The position numbers and the translations under genes were made by a program. A DNA stretch of 64,000 bases from Pseudomonas mangrovi. GTDB taxonomy: Bacteria > Pseudomonadota > Gammaproteobacteria > Pseudomonadales > Pseudomonadaceae. Shown here piece after piece: positions 46,772 through 57,771 of this stretch. The notes under the pieces are model-generated. The model saw only the letters and a list, made by a program, of their open reading frames with translations. It had not been told where the DNA came from and ran no database searches. The number at the start of each line of letters is the position of its first letter. Position 1 is the first letter of the stretch. The stretch is from positions 55,622-119,621 of the forward strand of contig NZ_QASN01000008.1 in the NCBI RefSeq assembly GCF_003052585.1, given 5' to 3'.

Positions 46772-48106
46772 ATGCGCCGCCTGCTGACCGACCTGCGAAT
46801 CATGCTGCTGGCCAACCTGTGGATAGTGCCGGTAGTCGCCGGGCTGCTCTACGCGCTGTTCCATTTCGTCGCCCCACCGCCGCCGATGCAGGCGCGCATG
46901 GCCACCGGCAGCCCGGACGGTGGCTACCACGCCTTCGCCGAGCGGCTGCGCGATGAACTCGCCAAGGAGGGCTTCGAACTCACGCTGCTGCCCAGTCGTG
47001 GATCGCTCGACAATCTGGCGCAGCTGCAGGCCGGCGAGGTGGAACTGGCCCTGGTGCAGAGCGGCCAGGAACTGACCCTGGAGCCTTCGGCGCGCGAATC
47101 GCTGCGAAGTTTGGGCGCGGTCTACCAAGAACCGCTCTGGCTGTTCGTCCGCACGCCGCTGGAGGACGCCCGCCTACCGGGGTTGCTCGATCTGCGCGTG
47201 GCCATCGGCAGCGACGGCAGCGGCACCCAGGCGGTGGTTCGCGCGCTGGCGCAGGCCAACCGCTTCGATGAGAGCCAGTTGCCGCAGGGCTGGCAGACCA
47301 TCGGCGGGACCCGTGCGGCGACCGCGTTGCTGGCGGGTGAGCTGGATGCCGCCTTCTTCATTGGCCCGGCGGAGAACGCGCTGATCCAGCGCCTTGCCGC
47401 TGCAGACGAGCTACGCCTGGTCGGCCTGCAGCGCGCCGATGCCTATCACGCGCGCATGCGCTACATGAATCGTCTGGAGGTCGGCGAGGGCATGCTCGAC
47501 ATGGCCCGCAACACGCCGCAGAAGCGCATCGTCACCCTGGCTCCGCTGGCGACCCTGGTAGCGGGTGACAGCTTTCATTCATCGCTGACGCCGCTGATCC
47601 TGGATGCCGCGAGCAAGGTGCTCAAGGAGGGCAACCTGCTCGACCCCGCCGGCAGCTTCCCGGCCCGCCCCACCGCACAGCTGGAGATTCTCGACGAGGC
47701 CAACTACTTCTACGACAAGGGCCTGCCGATCCTGCAGCGCTACCTGCCGTTCCGTATTGCCTCGCTGGCCGACCGCTACATCATCCTGGCGATCCCGCTG
47801 CTGGTGTTGCTGATTCCGCTGTTCAAGGCCATCGGACCGATCTACCAGTGGCGCATCCGCGCGCGCATCTATCGCTGGTACAAGTACCTGCGCGAGATCG
47901 ACCAGCAGCTGCACAAAGGCACTCTGCCGCAACGCCTGGACGAGGAGATCGAGCGCCTCGAACACCTGGAGGACGAGCTGGCCAAGGTGCAGGTGCCGCT
48001 CTCCTACTCCAACGAGCTGTACCAGTTGCACGTGCACCTGCGTTACGTCATCGACCGCCTGCGCCAGTTGCAGCGGCGCCGGACGTCAGCGCCGGCGCTC
48101 GGTTAA
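46772..48106 (+). CDS. TAXI-family TRAP transporter substrate-binding protein with C-terminal membrane anchor
   Basis: 444 residues. An N-terminal membrane segment ([19 protein letters not shown]) is followed by a periplasmic TAXI-type domain ([28 protein letters not shown]-like [32 protein letters not shown]). A second membrane helix ([20 protein letters not shown]) leads to a cytosolic coiled tail ([20 protein letters not shown]). No TRAP permease gene lies nearby, so it may be a stand-alone sensor. GAGAGGA precedes the ATG. It is divergent from sbcD. Confidence 0.85.
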   Translation: MRRLLTDLRIMLLANLWIVPVVAGLLYALFHFVAPPPPMQARMATGSPDGGYHAFAERLRDELAKEGFELTLLPSRGSLDNLAQLQAGEVELALVQSGQELTLEPSARESLRSLGAVYQEPLWLFVRTPLEDARLPGLLDLRVAIGSDGSGTQAVVRALAQANRFDESQLPQGWQTIGGTRAATALLAGELDAAFFIGPAENALIQRLAAADELRLVGLQRADAYHARMRYMNRLEVGEGMLDMARNTPQKRIVTLAPLATLVAGDSFHSSLTPLILDAASKVLKEGNLLDPAGSFPARPTAQLEILDEANYFYDKGLPILQRYLPFRIASLADRYIILAIPLLVLLIPLFKAIGPIYQWRIRARIYRWYKYLREIDQQLHKGTLPQRLDEEIERLEHLEDELAKVQVPLSYSNELYQLHVHLRYVIDRLRQLQRRRTSAPALG

Positions 48107-48141
48107 GATGCGCACCACCCGTTTTCCCCTGCGAGTCCGTC

Positions 48142-49149
48142 ATGCCCATCCGCCACTGCATCGTCCATCTGATCGACAAGAAGCCCGACGGCAGCCCCGC
48201 CGTACTGCATGCCCGCGACAGCGAGCTGGCCGCCAGCCAGGCGATCGAGAACCTGCTCGCCGACCTCAACGACAGCTACAACGCCAAGCAGGGCAAGGCC
48301 TGGGGCTTCTTTCACGAGGAGTCCGGGGCCTTCCCGTTCAGCGGCTGGCTGAAGGCCTACCTGGATAGCGAGCACGATTTCGCCGGCTTCAGCCGCCAGG
48401 CGGTCGAGCAGCTGCAGAAGCTGATGGAGGAATCCAACCTGTCCACCGGCGGCCATGTGCTGATGGCGCACTACCAGCAGGGCATGACCGACTACCTGGC
48501 CATCGCCCTGCTGCATCACAGCGAAGGCGTGGCGGTGACCGAGGCGCTCGACGTGACTCCGGCCAAGCACCTGGACCTCGGCCAGCTGCACCTGGCGGCG
48601 CGGATCAACATCAGTGAGTGGCAGAACAACAAACAGTCGAAACAGTACATCTCCTTCATCAAGGGCAAGAACGGCAAGAAGGTCTCGGACTACTTCCGCG
48701 ACTTCATCGGTTGCCAGGAAGGCGTCGACGGACCCGGCGAAACCCGCACCCTGCTCAAGGCCTTCAGTGACTTCGTCGAAAGCGAAGATTTGCCCGAGGA
48801 ACAGGCTCGCGAGAAGACCAAGACCCTGGTCGGCTACGCCACCAGCCAGGCCAGGCTCGGCGAGCCGATCACCCTGGACGAGCTGTCCGGGCTGATCGAC
48901 GAAGAGCGGCCCAAGGCGTTCTACGAGCACATCCGCAACAAGGATTACGGCATGGCTCCGGAATTCCCGGCGGACAAGCGCACCCTGAGTCAGTTCCAGC
49001 GCTTCACCGGCCGCGCCGAAGGCCTGTCGATCAGCTTCGAGGCGCACCTGCTGGGCAGCAAGGTCGAGTACGACGAGGCGCGCGACATGCTGATCATTCG
49101 CCAGTTGCCGACCCAGTTGAAGGATCAGCTAAAACGGCGCAAGGACTAA
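48142..49149 (+). CDS. yejK: Nucleoid-associated protein YejK/NdpA
   Basis: 335 residues, matching the family size. It starts [20 protein letters not shown], and includes [20 protein letters not shown] and [39 protein letters not shown], characteristic of NdpA proteins, which bind the bacterial nucleoid. Their exact role is unclear. It lies 35 bases after the TAXI gene and 3 bases before a PPK2 gene. Confidence 0.93.
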   Translation: MPIRHCIVHLIDKKPDGSPAVLHARDSELAASQAIENLLADLNDSYNAKQGKAWGFFHEESGAFPFSGWLKAYLDSEHDFAGFSRQAVEQLQKLMEESNLSTGGHVLMAHYQQGMTDYLAIALLHHSEGVAVTEALDVTPAKHLDLGQLHLAARINISEWQNNKQSKQYISFIKGKNGKKVSDYFRDFIGCQEGVDGPGETRTLLKAFSDFVESEDLPEEQAREKTKTLVGYATSQARLGEPITLDELSGLIDEERPKAFYEHIRNKDYGMAPEFPADKRTLSQFQRFTGRAEGLSISFEAHLLGSKVEYDEARDMLIIRQLPTQLKDQLKRRKD

Positions 49150-49152
49150 GCC

Positions 49153-49962
49153 GTGCGCCTGCCGGACGCGCTGCTCGACGCCTGCCTGTGCGACCCGCAC
49201 GCGCCGTTGGCGGCCGATCCGGCGCGCCTGCTGCTCGCCGACAAGACCGCCGCCAAGGCCCAGCTGGCTGAACTCGGCCCCTGGCTCAATGAACGCCAGC
49301 GCATGCTCCGTGCCCATCATCAGGATGCGCTGCTGCTGGTGCTGCAGGGGCCGGACTGCTCGGGCAAGGACGGAGTGATCCGCCGCGTGCTCGGCTACAT
49401 CGACCCACAGGGCGTTCAGATCAGCAGCTTCCAGCCACCCGACATCAGCGAGCGCAGCGACGATTTCCTGCAACGCTATCGCCAGCGCCTGCCGGAGCCG
49501 GGACGGATCGGCGTGTTCAATCGCAGTTACTACGAAGCACTGGTCAGCGATCCCCTGGACGGCTACTGCACGACGGCGGACATCCCCGCACGACTGCAGG
49601 CTGTGCAGGCGTTCGAGGCACAGTTGCCGCCGCGACGCATCCACCTGCTCAAGTGCTATTTGCAGCTTTCCGCCGATGAGCAGCGCAACCGCCTGCTGCG
49701 CCGCCTGGAGCTGCCGAGCAAGCGCTGGAAGCTGTCCCCGGCCGACCTGGACGCGCACCGCCGCTTCGACGAACTGCAGCAGCACTGGGCGCAGATGCTC
49801 GGCGCCAGCCATGCGCCACAATCACCCTGGTACGTGATCCCTGCCGATCACCGCTGGCAGCGCGACCTGATCCTCGCCAGCCTGCTCGCCCGTGCGCTGG
49901 AACCGCTCGTCCAGGACTGGCCGCAGACCCCTGCCCCCTTCAACGCCGAGGACCTGCAATGA
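49153..49962 (+). CDS. Polyphosphate kinase 2 family protein
   Basis: 269 residues with the PPK2 nucleotide-binding core: Walker A VLQGPDCSGKDGVIRRVLGY, RIGVFNRSYYEALV (Walker B/lid region) and CYLQLSADEQRNRLLRRLEL. It transfers phosphate between polyphosphate and nucleotides; subclass and direction cannot be told from sequence. A GTG start at 49153, 3 bases after yejK, is the likely start. Its end overlaps the DUF4344 gene by 4 bases (ATGA). Confidence 0.9.
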   Translation: MRLPDALLDACLCDPHAPLAADPARLLLADKTAAKAQLAELGPWLNERQRMLRAHHQDALLLVLQGPDCSGKDGVIRRVLGYIDPQGVQISSFQPPDISERSDDFLQRYRQRLPEPGRIGVFNRSYYEALVSDPLDGYCTTADIPARLQAVQAFEAQLPPRRIHLLKCYLQLSADEQRNRLLRRLELPSKRWKLSPADLDAHRRFDELQQHWAQMLGASHAPQSPWYVIPADHRWQRDLILASLLARALEPLVQDWPQTPAPFNAEDLQ

Positions 49963-50816
49963 TCGCCCGTCTCTGCGCCCTGCTGCTCTGCCTCGGCATT
50001 GGTGGCGCGCAGGCGGACTCATCGCTGAACGAGGACGAGCTGCGCTTCGTCACCGCCAACGCCGAGTTCACCCTGCTGCACGAGATGGGTCATCTGCTGA
50101 TCCACGAGCTGCAACTGCCGGTGCTCGGCCGCGAAGAAGACGCCGCCGACCAGCTGGGCTTCATCGGCCTGTTCCTGCTCTATCGCCGACAGGACGACCC
50201 GGCCTTCGCCGCCCGTCTACTGGATGTCGCCGACTACTGGCGCCTGGAGTGGCAACGGCCGAAACCGGCACGGGAGCAGGTCCGCGAGTGGGACAGCCAT
50301 GCACTGGATGCCCAACGCTTCTATACCATCGCCTGTCTGGCCTACGGCAGCGACCCGGCGCAGATGGAATGGATCATCCAGGCCACCGGGCTGCCGGAAG
50401 AGCGCGCCTTCTATTGCGACCAGGAATACGCCCAGGCGCTGCATGCGGTGAACTGGCTCAAGGAGCACTTCCGGCGCAAACCCGGCGAGCCGATGGGCGA
50501 ACGCATCGAGGTGATCTACGATGCGCCCTCCTATGCGCTGGAGGATGGCGAACAGCTGCTCGCGCGAATCCGTGCTTCCGGCGAACTCGAGGCAGTCGCG
50601 AGCAAGGCGGCAGACACCTTCGCCCTGCCCCGTCCGCTGGTTCTGCGCATGACCAACTGCGGTGCCCCGGACGCCTGGTACGACCACCGCGCGGGCGAGC
50701 TCACCCTCTGCTACGAACACCTGGAACATCTGCGCCGCCTGGCGGCGCAACTGCCACATCTGCGCAATGGCGCCGAACAGGGACGCGCCCTGCCCGCTCA
50801 AGGAGGAAGGCAATGA
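49959..50816 (+). CDS. DUF4344 family putative metallopeptidase, exported
   Basis: 285 residues with a signal peptide (MIARLCALLLCLGIGGAQAD). The zinc-peptidase motif HEMGH (in EFTLLHEMGHLLIHELQLPV) is followed by EEDAADQLGFIGLFLLYRR, which could give a third ligand (Glu/Asp). This HEMGH-plus-EEDAAD pattern is that of DUF4344. The substrate is unknown. It overlaps the PPK2 gene at the start and the glutaredoxin gene at the end (ATGA at both junctions). Confidence 0.87.
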   Translation: MIARLCALLLCLGIGGAQADSSLNEDELRFVTANAEFTLLHEMGHLLIHELQLPVLGREEDAADQLGFIGLFLLYRRQDDPAFAARLLDVADYWRLEWQRPKPAREQVREWDSHALDAQRFYTIACLAYGSDPAQMEWIIQATGLPEERAFYCDQEYAQALHAVNWLKEHFRRKPGEPMGERIEVIYDAPSYALEDGEQLLARIRASGELEAVASKAADTFALPRPLVLRMTNCGAPDAWYDHRAGELTLCYEHLEHLRRLAAQLPHLRNGAEQGRALPAQGGRQ

Positions 50817-51139
50817 AGAAGATCATCGTGCTGATTGCCGCGCTGGCGATCTACCAGCAATGGGACAGGATCAAGGCATTTGTCGCGCCAGAACCACCGG
50901 TGGTCGCCAGCAGCGGCGAGGTGATCCTCTACTCGACCGCCTGGTGCGGCTACTGCACCAAGGCGCGCAATTTCATGAACGAGAAGGGCATCGCCTTTCG
51001 CGAGGAAGACATCGAGAAGTCCGCCAGCGCCCGCCAGGCCTACGAGGCGCTGGGCGGTCGCGGCGTGCCGCTGCTGAACGTCAAGGGCACCGTCATCAGC
51101 GGCTACAACCCGCAGGCCATCGCCAAGGCGGCACGCTGA
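50813..51139 (+). CDS. Membrane-anchored glutaredoxin
   Basis: 108 residues. A short hydrophobic N-terminus (KIIVLIAALAIYQQW) probably anchors it, then a glutaredoxin domain with the CGYC redox site (LYSTAWCGYCTKARNFM), GGRGVPLLNVKG (cis-Pro) and a C-terminal helix. AGGAGG precedes the ATG, which overlaps the upstream stop. It may supply reducing power in the envelope, perhaps to the DUF4344 protein with which it is translated, but this is inference. Confidence 0.86.
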   Translation: MKKIIVLIAALAIYQQWDRIKAFVAPEPPVVASSGEVILYSTAWCGYCTKARNFMNEKGIAFREEDIEKSASARQAYEALGGRGVPLLNVKGTVISGYNPQAIAKAAR

Positions 51140-51218
51140 CGGAGGGCGCACCTGACCCGGCGGCTTGCGCGCCGAGTCATCCGAAGGGGTGCTCACCCCC
51201 AGGACATGCCTTGAGCCG

Positions 51219-52154
51219 TCAGCGCGCCTCGATAGCGAAGCCCTGACGCGGGAAGTGCACATGCACCACACCCGCACGCGGGTCTTCACGACGCAGGATC
51301 AGCTCCTCTAGGCCGGCGTGCAGCAGCTCGCCTTCCACTGGATCGACGCCGTAGTCCACCGCCGCTATCGCTACCTGCCGGCCAACCGTGAAGCCGTTCG
51401 GATCGACAAAGGATTCGTCCGGCAGTGCCACCGGCGTACTGGCGCGGGCGATCTCGATGGCCTCGTCGGCCGACAGGTCAGTGTGCGAACCGTGACCAAA
51501 GCCCAGCACCCGCTGCAGCCAGGCCTGCACGGCGGGATAACCGTCGAGCAACACGCCGGTGACCGGGTTCTGTTTCAGGAACCACAGCGGATGCGCCATG
51601 GACAGGTCAGCGATCGACGGCTCGCCGAACAGGAAGTCACCGTTCTCGCGGGAAAGCTGGGTTTCCAGGCGTGCCATCAGCAGCGGCCAGAAGCTCTTCG
51701 CCTGGTCGCCGGGGACGCGTTTGGCTGCGCCGCCGCTGAACAACGCCTGGCGGTCAGCCATGAACGCCTTGACCATCGCCTCGGGCATCTTGCCGAAGCG
51801 CGCCGCCATCGATTCGGGTTGGAACACCAGGGCCACGGCATTCTGGAACACCAGCGAATCGGCCCACTGGGCGAACGCTGGAGCGATCAGTTCCAGGCCT
51901 TCGGGAAAGAGTGCCGGGGTGGCCTTCTCCGCCTCCAGACGACGCGCCATCAGGGCGGTGTCGCAATAGATGTCGGCACCGATCTGCAGGACCGGGGTCT
52001 TGCGATAGCCACCGGTGAGCGCAGTCAGGTCGGGTTTCGGCATCACCGGGGGGATCATCACCGAGCGCCAGGACAGCTGCTTGAAGCCCATCATCAGACG
52101 CGCCTTCTCGGCGAACGGGGACGCGGGATAGTGATGGAGGATCAACTCGTGCAT
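51219..52154 (-). CDS. Glutathione S-transferase family protein
   Basis: 311 residues, larger than a minimal GST. The N-terminal thioredoxin-like domain shows ELILHHYPASPFAEKARLMM (YPASPF with the active-site region), YRKTPVLQIG (cis-Pro) and YCDTALMARRLE (glutathione contact). A helical C-terminal domain follows (GEPSIADLSMAHPLWFL), then an extra beta-rich segment (about residues 240-311) ending RREDPRAGVVHVHFPRQGF. Substrate unknown. Confidence 0.9.
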   Translation of the reverse strand: MHELILHHYPASPFAEKARLMMGFKQLSWRSVMIPPVMPKPDLTALTGGYRKTPVLQIGADIYCDTALMARRLEAEKATPALFPEGLELIAPAFAQWADSLVFQNAVALVFQPESMAARFGKMPEAMVKAFMADRQALFSGGAAKRVPGDQAKSFWPLLMARLETQLSRENGDFLFGEPSIADLSMAHPLWFLKQNPVTGVLLDGYPAVQAWLQRVLGFGHGSHTDLSADEAIEIARASTPVALPDESFVDPNGFTVGRQVAIAAVDYGVDPVEGELLHAGLEELILRREDPRAGVVHVHFPRQGFAIEAR

Positions 52155-52276
52155 GGCAGGCTCCAGCTGGGGATAGAGGGAAGGCCGGCCAGATTACTCC
52201 GAAGATCCGCCCCGCCCCAACGCCATTTCCGCCAACGCACCCCGGCTACCCGGCCAAGGCTGCGCAATACCGCGGA

Positions 52277-52564
52277 CTACTCCGCCAGCACGAGCGGACC
52301 GACGTATCCGCTGACCAGGCTTTCCTTGTCACGCTTGCCGAGCCCCTTCACCGCGCGTTCACGGCGCAATGCCGCACTCTTGTCGGCACAGGCTTCGACA
52401 TACACCAGCGCTCGGGCCGGGCTGGAATGAAAGAAGCGCGCACCCTTGCCGGCGACATGGGCGGCAAAACGCCGCTGCGGATCATCGCTGATGCCGCAGT
52501 AGAGGGCGCCATTGGCCGCACGGACCAGATAGACGTACCAGGGTTTCGGCTCGATCGACTTCAT
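52277..52564 (-). CDS. GIY-YIG domain protein, YhbQ-like
   Basis: 95 residues made of one GIY-YIG nuclease-type domain: [20 protein letters not shown] (GIY-YIG equivalent VYLV...YCGI), [20 protein letters not shown] (catalytic Arg and basic residues) and a conserved Glu near LRRERAVKG. The ATG at 52564 is preferred within a longer frame. Small proteins of this type are common and mostly uncharacterised. Confidence 0.87.
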   Translation of the reverse strand: MKSIEPKPWYVYLVRAANGALYCGISDDPQRRFAAHVAGKGARFFHSSPARALVYVEACADKSAALRRERAVKGLGKRDKESLVSGYVGPLVLAE

Positions 52565-52663
52565 GCACACACGGCGCCTGGGCAGAGGGCGCCCATCCAA
52601 GCATCTCGTGGCGGCGCAGACAAGCGCGCTAAACTCGCCCGTCCCCGCACCAGGAGCGCAGCC

Positions 52664-53146
52664 TTGAAGATCCGGATATTCACCACCGGCGGTACCTTCG
52701 ACAAGATCTACCACGACGCCCTGTCCGAGTTCAGCATCGGCGAGCCGATGGTACCGGCCCTGCTCGACGAGGCCGGGGTGAGCTTCGAATATGCACTCGA
52801 CAGCCTGCTGCGCAAGGACAGTCTGGAGCTGACCGAAGAGGATCGCGCGCTGATCCGCGCCCAGGTCGAGGCCTGCACGGAACAGCTGATCCTGATCACC
52901 CACGGCACCGACACCATGACCGAGACCGCCGAAGCGCTACGCGGCATTGCCGACAAGGTGATCGTCCTGACCGGCGCCATGCAGCCGGCGCGCATGCGCC
53001 AGAGCGACGCGCCGTTCAACCTCGGGCTGGCCATCGGCGCCCTGCAATGCCTGGACGCCGGTGTCTATCTGGCCATGAGCGGTCGCATCTTCCCCGCCGG
53101 CGCGGTACACAAGAACCGCGCGGCAGGACGTTTCGAGGCCGACTGA
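52664..53146 (+). CDS. Short asparaginase-domain protein
   Basis: 160 residues, only the N-terminal domain of a type I/II L-asparaginase. The catalytic threonines are in [13 protein letters not shown] and [35 protein letters not shown] follows. The C-terminal domain that completes the usual 330-residue enzyme is absent, with a stop after [17 protein letters not shown] start at 52664 with CAGGAG upstream gives the best fit. This short form is known in pseudomonads as an asparaginase-domain protein; whether it is active is not known. Confidence 0.84.
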   Translation: MKIRIFTTGGTFDKIYHDALSEFSIGEPMVPALLDEAGVSFEYALDSLLRKDSLELTEEDRALIRAQVEACTEQLILITHGTDTMTETAEALRGIADKVIVLTGAMQPARMRQSDAPFNLGLAIGALQCLDAGVYLAMSGRIFPAGAVHKNRAAGRFEAD

Positions 53147-53147
53147 G

Positions 53148-54176
53148 TCAGCGAATCGGCGGGGCGAAGTGCAGCCCGCCGCGGCTCCACAGCTGATTCA
53201 GGCCACGCTCGAGCCCCAGCGGACTGTTCTCGCCCAGATTGCGCTCGAAGATCTCGCCATAGTTGCCGACCTGGCTGACGATCCGCACCACCCAGTCGCG
53301 CTTGAGCTTCAGGTCGCGGCCGTATTCACCGGACTTGCCCAGCAGACGCGCCACCTCCGGATTCGACGGCTTCTCGGCCTGAGCCTCGACGTTCGCCGCC
53401 GTCAGGTCCAGCTCCTCGGCATTGATCAGCGCAAACAGCGTCCAACGCACGATGTCGAACCATTCTTCATCGCCCTGACGCACCGCCGGCGCCAGCGGCT
53501 CCTTGGAGATCACATCGGCCAGGATCAGGTAGTTCTCCGGGTTTTTCAGCCGGCTGCGCTGGGCGTGCAGCTGGGAGCGGTCGGAGGTCAGCAGATCGCA
53601 GCGACCGGACTCCAGCGCGTCGGCGCTCTCTTCGGAGCTGTCATAGGTGATCGGCGTGTACTTGAGACCGCGGGCACGGAACTGCTCGGCGAGGTTCAGC
53701 TCGCTGGTGGTCCCGGCCTGCACGCAGATGCGGGTGCCGCCCAACTCCTCGATGGTGGTCGCGGACAGCTTGCGGCTGAGCAGAAAGCCCTGACCGTCAT
53801 ACAGGATCACCCCGACGAAATTCAGCCCCAGCGCAGTGTCGCGGGAACTGCTCCAGGTGGTGTGCCGCGAGAGCAGATCGACCTCACCGGACTGCAGTTC
53901 GGTGAAGCGATCCTTCGCCGCCAGGGGGTGGAACCGCACCTTGTCAGCGTCACCGAACACCGCCGCCGCCACCGCCTTGCAGAAATCGACGTCCATCCCG
54001 CTGTAGTGCCCTTGTGCATCGACCTCGGCGAAGCCCGGCAGGCCATCGCTCACACCGCAGTCGACATGGCCCTTGCGCTTGACCGCATCGAGCACCGCTC
54101 CGGCCTGCGCAGTCGCACACAGACAGGCCAGCAACACGCCAGCAACGCCCTTGCTCCAGCCCTTGAAAGACCTCAT
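53148..54176 (-). CDS. Periplasmic amino-acid-binding protein (AapJ-like), orphan
   Basis: 342 residues with a signal peptide (GVAGVLLACLCATAQAGA). The family-3 binding-protein fold shows VDCGVSDGLPGFAEVDAQGH, YSGMDVDFCKAVAAAVFGD, VDLLSRHTTWSSSRDTALGL and RICVQAGTTSELNLAEQF, as in general L-amino-acid binders of the AapJ/BztA type. The ATG at 54176 has AAGGAGG upstream. No permease or ATPase genes adjoin, so it either works with distant partners or serves as a sensor. Confidence 0.88.
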   Translation of the reverse strand: MRSFKGWSKGVAGVLLACLCATAQAGAVLDAVKRKGHVDCGVSDGLPGFAEVDAQGHYSGMDVDFCKAVAAAVFGDADKVRFHPLAAKDRFTELQSGEVDLLSRHTTWSSSRDTALGLNFVGVILYDGQGFLLSRKLSATTIEELGGTRICVQAGTTSELNLAEQFRARGLKYTPITYDSSEESADALESGRCDLLTSDRSQLHAQRSRLKNPENYLILADVISKEPLAPAVRQGDEEWFDIVRWTLFALINAEELDLTAANVEAQAEKPSNPEVARLLGKSGEYGRDLKLKRDWVVRIVSQVGNYGEIFERNLGENSPLGLERGLNQLWSRGGLHFAPPIR

Positions 54177-54192
54177 GACCACCTCCTTATAG

Positions 54193-55044
<852 letters not shown>

Positions 55045-55285
55045 TCGCAGCGAAATCGCTGTGCTGGGCTACCCTCAAGGTTCGAGGTATCGATTCTGTG
55101 CACCAATTCCGCCATTTCTGTCTGCATGATCAGAAAATGCGCACCACTCGTCGGAAGACGGGAATCCCGGGAACTGCTACGGCAAACCTCGGGGAATAGT
55201 GTCGGTCGAAGGTCTTCGCCCATACCAAGGAAGTGTTTGCGATGCCCACGGTCCTGTACCAGTCAGCAGTAGGTTCATCCGTGCC

Positions 55286-56224
55286 ATGAAGAGCGTGCAG
55301 TGGCAAGGCAGCCTGCGGCAAATCCAGCAGGCTCGGCTGTTCCAGAACGTCGCCGTCAGCAATCTGCAGAAGTTGCTGAGGGATTTCTGCGCCTATGAAC
55401 TGGAGTCCGGTGAGGTTCTGCTTTCCCCTTTCAACCGCAACGAACATCTGTTTCTTCTGCTCGATGGCCAGCTGAAGGTCTATCTCGGCTCACTCGACGG
55501 ACAACCGGTGAGCACGCTGCAGGCCGGCGACTGTGCCGGTGAGATCAGCTTCATCGACAACGATCATCCTTCCGCCTACGTGGTGGCCACCTCGCCGTCC
55601 ACCGTGCTGCGCCTGCATCGCGACACCCTGATCAAGCTTTTCGAACACTCGCCCGAACTGATGCAGAACCTGCTCGAGCTGCTCTGCACCCGCGTGCGCC
55701 AGGGCAACCGGATCATTCTCGACAGCGAACAGAATGCCAACGTCGACACCCTCACCGGCGCCTTCAATCGACGCTGGCTGGAGCATGTGTTCGAACGCGA
55801 GAGCACACGCTGCGCCTTCAACGGACAGCCGCTGTGCATGCTGATGCTCGACGTCGACAACTTCAAAGCCTACAACGACGCCCACGGCCATCTCGCCGGG
55901 GACTATGCGCTCTGCCTGGTCGCCCATACCCTGCGCAACCAGCTGCGTCCCAAGGACAGCCTGGCTCGCTACGGTGGCGAGGAGTTCGTCATCCTGCTTC
56001 CGGAAATCGGTGTCGATGAGGCACGCAACATCGGCCAGCGCTTGCGCCAGAGCCTGGAGCGGATCGAAACCTTCTATTCGCCGGTGGGCGTCCTGCCCGG
56101 GGTGACGGTTTCCATCGGGCTGTCGCAGATGCGCGTCAAGGACACCCTGCAGAGCCTGCTGGCGCGGGCCGACGAGGCGCTCTACCAGGCCAAGCAGCAG
56201 GGGCGCAACTGCCTCTGCGGCTGA
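55286..56224 (+). CDS. Cyclic-nucleotide-binding domain plus GGDEF diguanylate cyclase
   Basis: 312 residues (341 if a GTG at 55199 is used). An N-terminal cNMP-type beta barrel (LFLLLDGQLKVYLGSLDGQP, AGDCAGEISFIDNDHPSAYV) is joined to a GGDEF domain: MLMLDVDNFKAYNDAHGHLA, RPKDSLARYGGEEFVILLPE. The active-site GGEEF is intact, and the RxxD inhibitory site lies five residues upstream, so product feedback is expected. It could make cyclic di-GMP in response to a bound cyclic nucleotide or other ligand. The start is uncertain. Confidence 0.9.
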   Translation: MKSVQWQGSLRQIQQARLFQNVAVSNLQKLLRDFCAYELESGEVLLSPFNRNEHLFLLLDGQLKVYLGSLDGQPVSTLQAGDCAGEISFIDNDHPSAYVVATSPSTVLRLHRDTLIKLFEHSPELMQNLLELLCTRVRQGNRIILDSEQNANVDTLTGAFNRRWLEHVFERESTRCAFNGQPLCMLMLDVDNFKAYNDAHGHLAGDYALCLVAHTLRNQLRPKDSLARYGGEEFVILLPEIGVDEARNIGQRLRQSLERIETFYSPVGVLPGVTVSIGLSQMRVKDTLQSLLARADEALYQAKQQGRNCLCG

Positions 56225-56289
56225 GCGCTTCGCCCCCCGTTCATCTTGCTTTACACTGGCGCGCGTACATTCCTTAACCAGTCGAAGAG

Positions 56290-57723
56290 ATGACCGTGCT
56301 CAAAGCACTCAAGAAGATGTTCGCCAAGGGCGAGGAGCAGCAACCCGCTCAGGTTCCACCCGCCGCAGCCCCCTCCCCACAGCCATCGGCAGCCCGCTCC
56401 AGCGCCGCAGACAGCGCCACCCGCAGCAGCGAAGAAAGCCGCCCGCGCAAGGAGCGCAGCCGCACCGCGAAGCCGCGCCGTGAAACCGCCGCCAAGGTGG
56501 ACGTTGCGCCCTGGAAGCTGGAGGATTTTGCGGTCGAACCCGCCGAAGGCAAGACCCGCTTCCACGACTTCAATCTCGACCCCCGGGTCATGCACGCCAT
56601 CCACGATCTCGGGTTCCCCTACTGCACCCCGATCCAGGCTCAGGTGCTGGGCTACACGCTCAAGGGCCGTGACGCCATCGGCCGCGCCCAGACCGGCACC
56701 GGCAAGACTGCCGCCTTCCTGATCTCGACCATCACCCAGCTGCTGCAGACCCCGGCACCGAAAGAGCGCTACATGGGCGAGCCACGCGCGCTGATCATCG
56801 CCCCCACGCGTGAGCTGGTGGTGCAGATTGCCCGCGATGCGCTGGACCTGACCAAGTACACCGGCCTGAACGTGATGAGCTTCGTCGGCGGCATGGACTT
56901 CGACAAGCAGCTGCGCCAGCTCGAAGCGCGCTTCTGCGACATTCTGGTCGCCACGCCGGGCCGCCTGCTGGACTTCAACCAGCGTGGCGAGGTGCACCTG
57001 GACATGGTCGAGGTGATGGTGCTGGACGAGGCCGACCGCATGCTCGACATGGGCTTCATTCCGCAGGTGCGGCAGATCATCCGCCAGACACCGATGAAGG
57101 GCGATCGGCAGACCATGTTGTTCTCGGCGACCTTCACCGAGGACGTGATGAACCTGGCCAAACAGTGGACGGCCAACCCGGCGATCGTCGAGATCGAACC
57201 GGAGAACGTCGCCAGCGAAACCGTCGAGCAGCACGTCTACGCCGTGGCCTCGGCAGACAAGTACAAGCTGCTCTACAACCTGATCACCCAGAATGACTGG
57301 AGTCGGGTGATGGTCTTCGCCAACCGCAAGGACGAGGTCCGTCGCATCGAGGAGCGCCTCACCCGTGACGGCATCAGCGCGGTGCAGATGTCCGGTGACG
57401 TACCCCAGCACAAGCGCATCCAGGCGCTGGAAGGCTTCCGCGCCGGACGGATCAAGGTCATGGTCGCCACCGATGTCGCCGGCCGCGGCATCCACGTCGA
57501 CGGCATCAGCCACGTGATCAACTTCACCCTGCCGGAAACGCCGGACGACTACGTACACCGCATCGGTCGTACCGGGCGTGCCGGCACCAGCGGCACTTCG
57601 ATCAGCTTTGCCGGTGAGGACGATGCCTTCGCCCTGCCGCCGATCGAGGAGCTGCTCGGGCGCAAGATCCAGTGCGAGATGCCGCCCGAAGTACTGCTTG
57701 CGCCGGTACCGCGCAAGCACTGA
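56290..57723 (+). CDS. rhlB: DEAD-box ATP-dependent RNA helicase RhlB
   Basis: 477 residues. A low-complexity N-terminal extension (Pro/Ala/Ser/Arg-rich, residues 15-70) precedes the helicase core: Q motif [10 protein letters not shown], motif [12 protein letters not shown], Ia [33 protein letters not shown] with [10 protein letters not shown]. It unwinds RNA during decay and ribosome work. Gene order beside moaEDC fits Pseudomonas. ATG at 56290 follows gtcgaagag. Confidence 0.95.
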   Translation: MTVLKALKKMFAKGEEQQPAQVPPAAAPSPQPSAARSSAADSATRSSEESRPRKERSRTAKPRRETAAKVDVAPWKLEDFAVEPAEGKTRFHDFNLDPRVMHAIHDLGFPYCTPIQAQVLGYTLKGRDAIGRAQTGTGKTAAFLISTITQLLQTPAPKERYMGEPRALIIAPTRELVVQIARDALDLTKYTGLNVMSFVGGMDFDKQLRQLEARFCDILVATPGRLLDFNQRGEVHLDMVEVMVLDEADRMLDMGFIPQVRQIIRQTPMKGDRQTMLFSATFTEDVMNLAKQWTANPAIVEIEPENVASETVEQHVYAVASADKYKLLYNLITQNDWSRVMVFANRKDEVRRIEERLTRDGISAVQMSGDVPQHKRIQALEGFRAGRIKVMVATDVAGRGIHVDGISHVINFTLPETPDDYVHRIGRTGRAGTSGTSISFAGEDDAFALPPIEELLGRKIQCEMPPEVLLAPVPRKH

Positions 57724-57771
57724 TCCTGCGCGACCGCGTAGCCGTCAGCGTCTGGCTGGCGGCAGGCGAAT

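Noticed and set aside
55199..55285. GTG start giving 29 extra residues to the GGDEF protein
   Set aside because: Not excluded, but the extension has no domain similarity and the nucleotide-binding barrel begins after the ATG at 55286.
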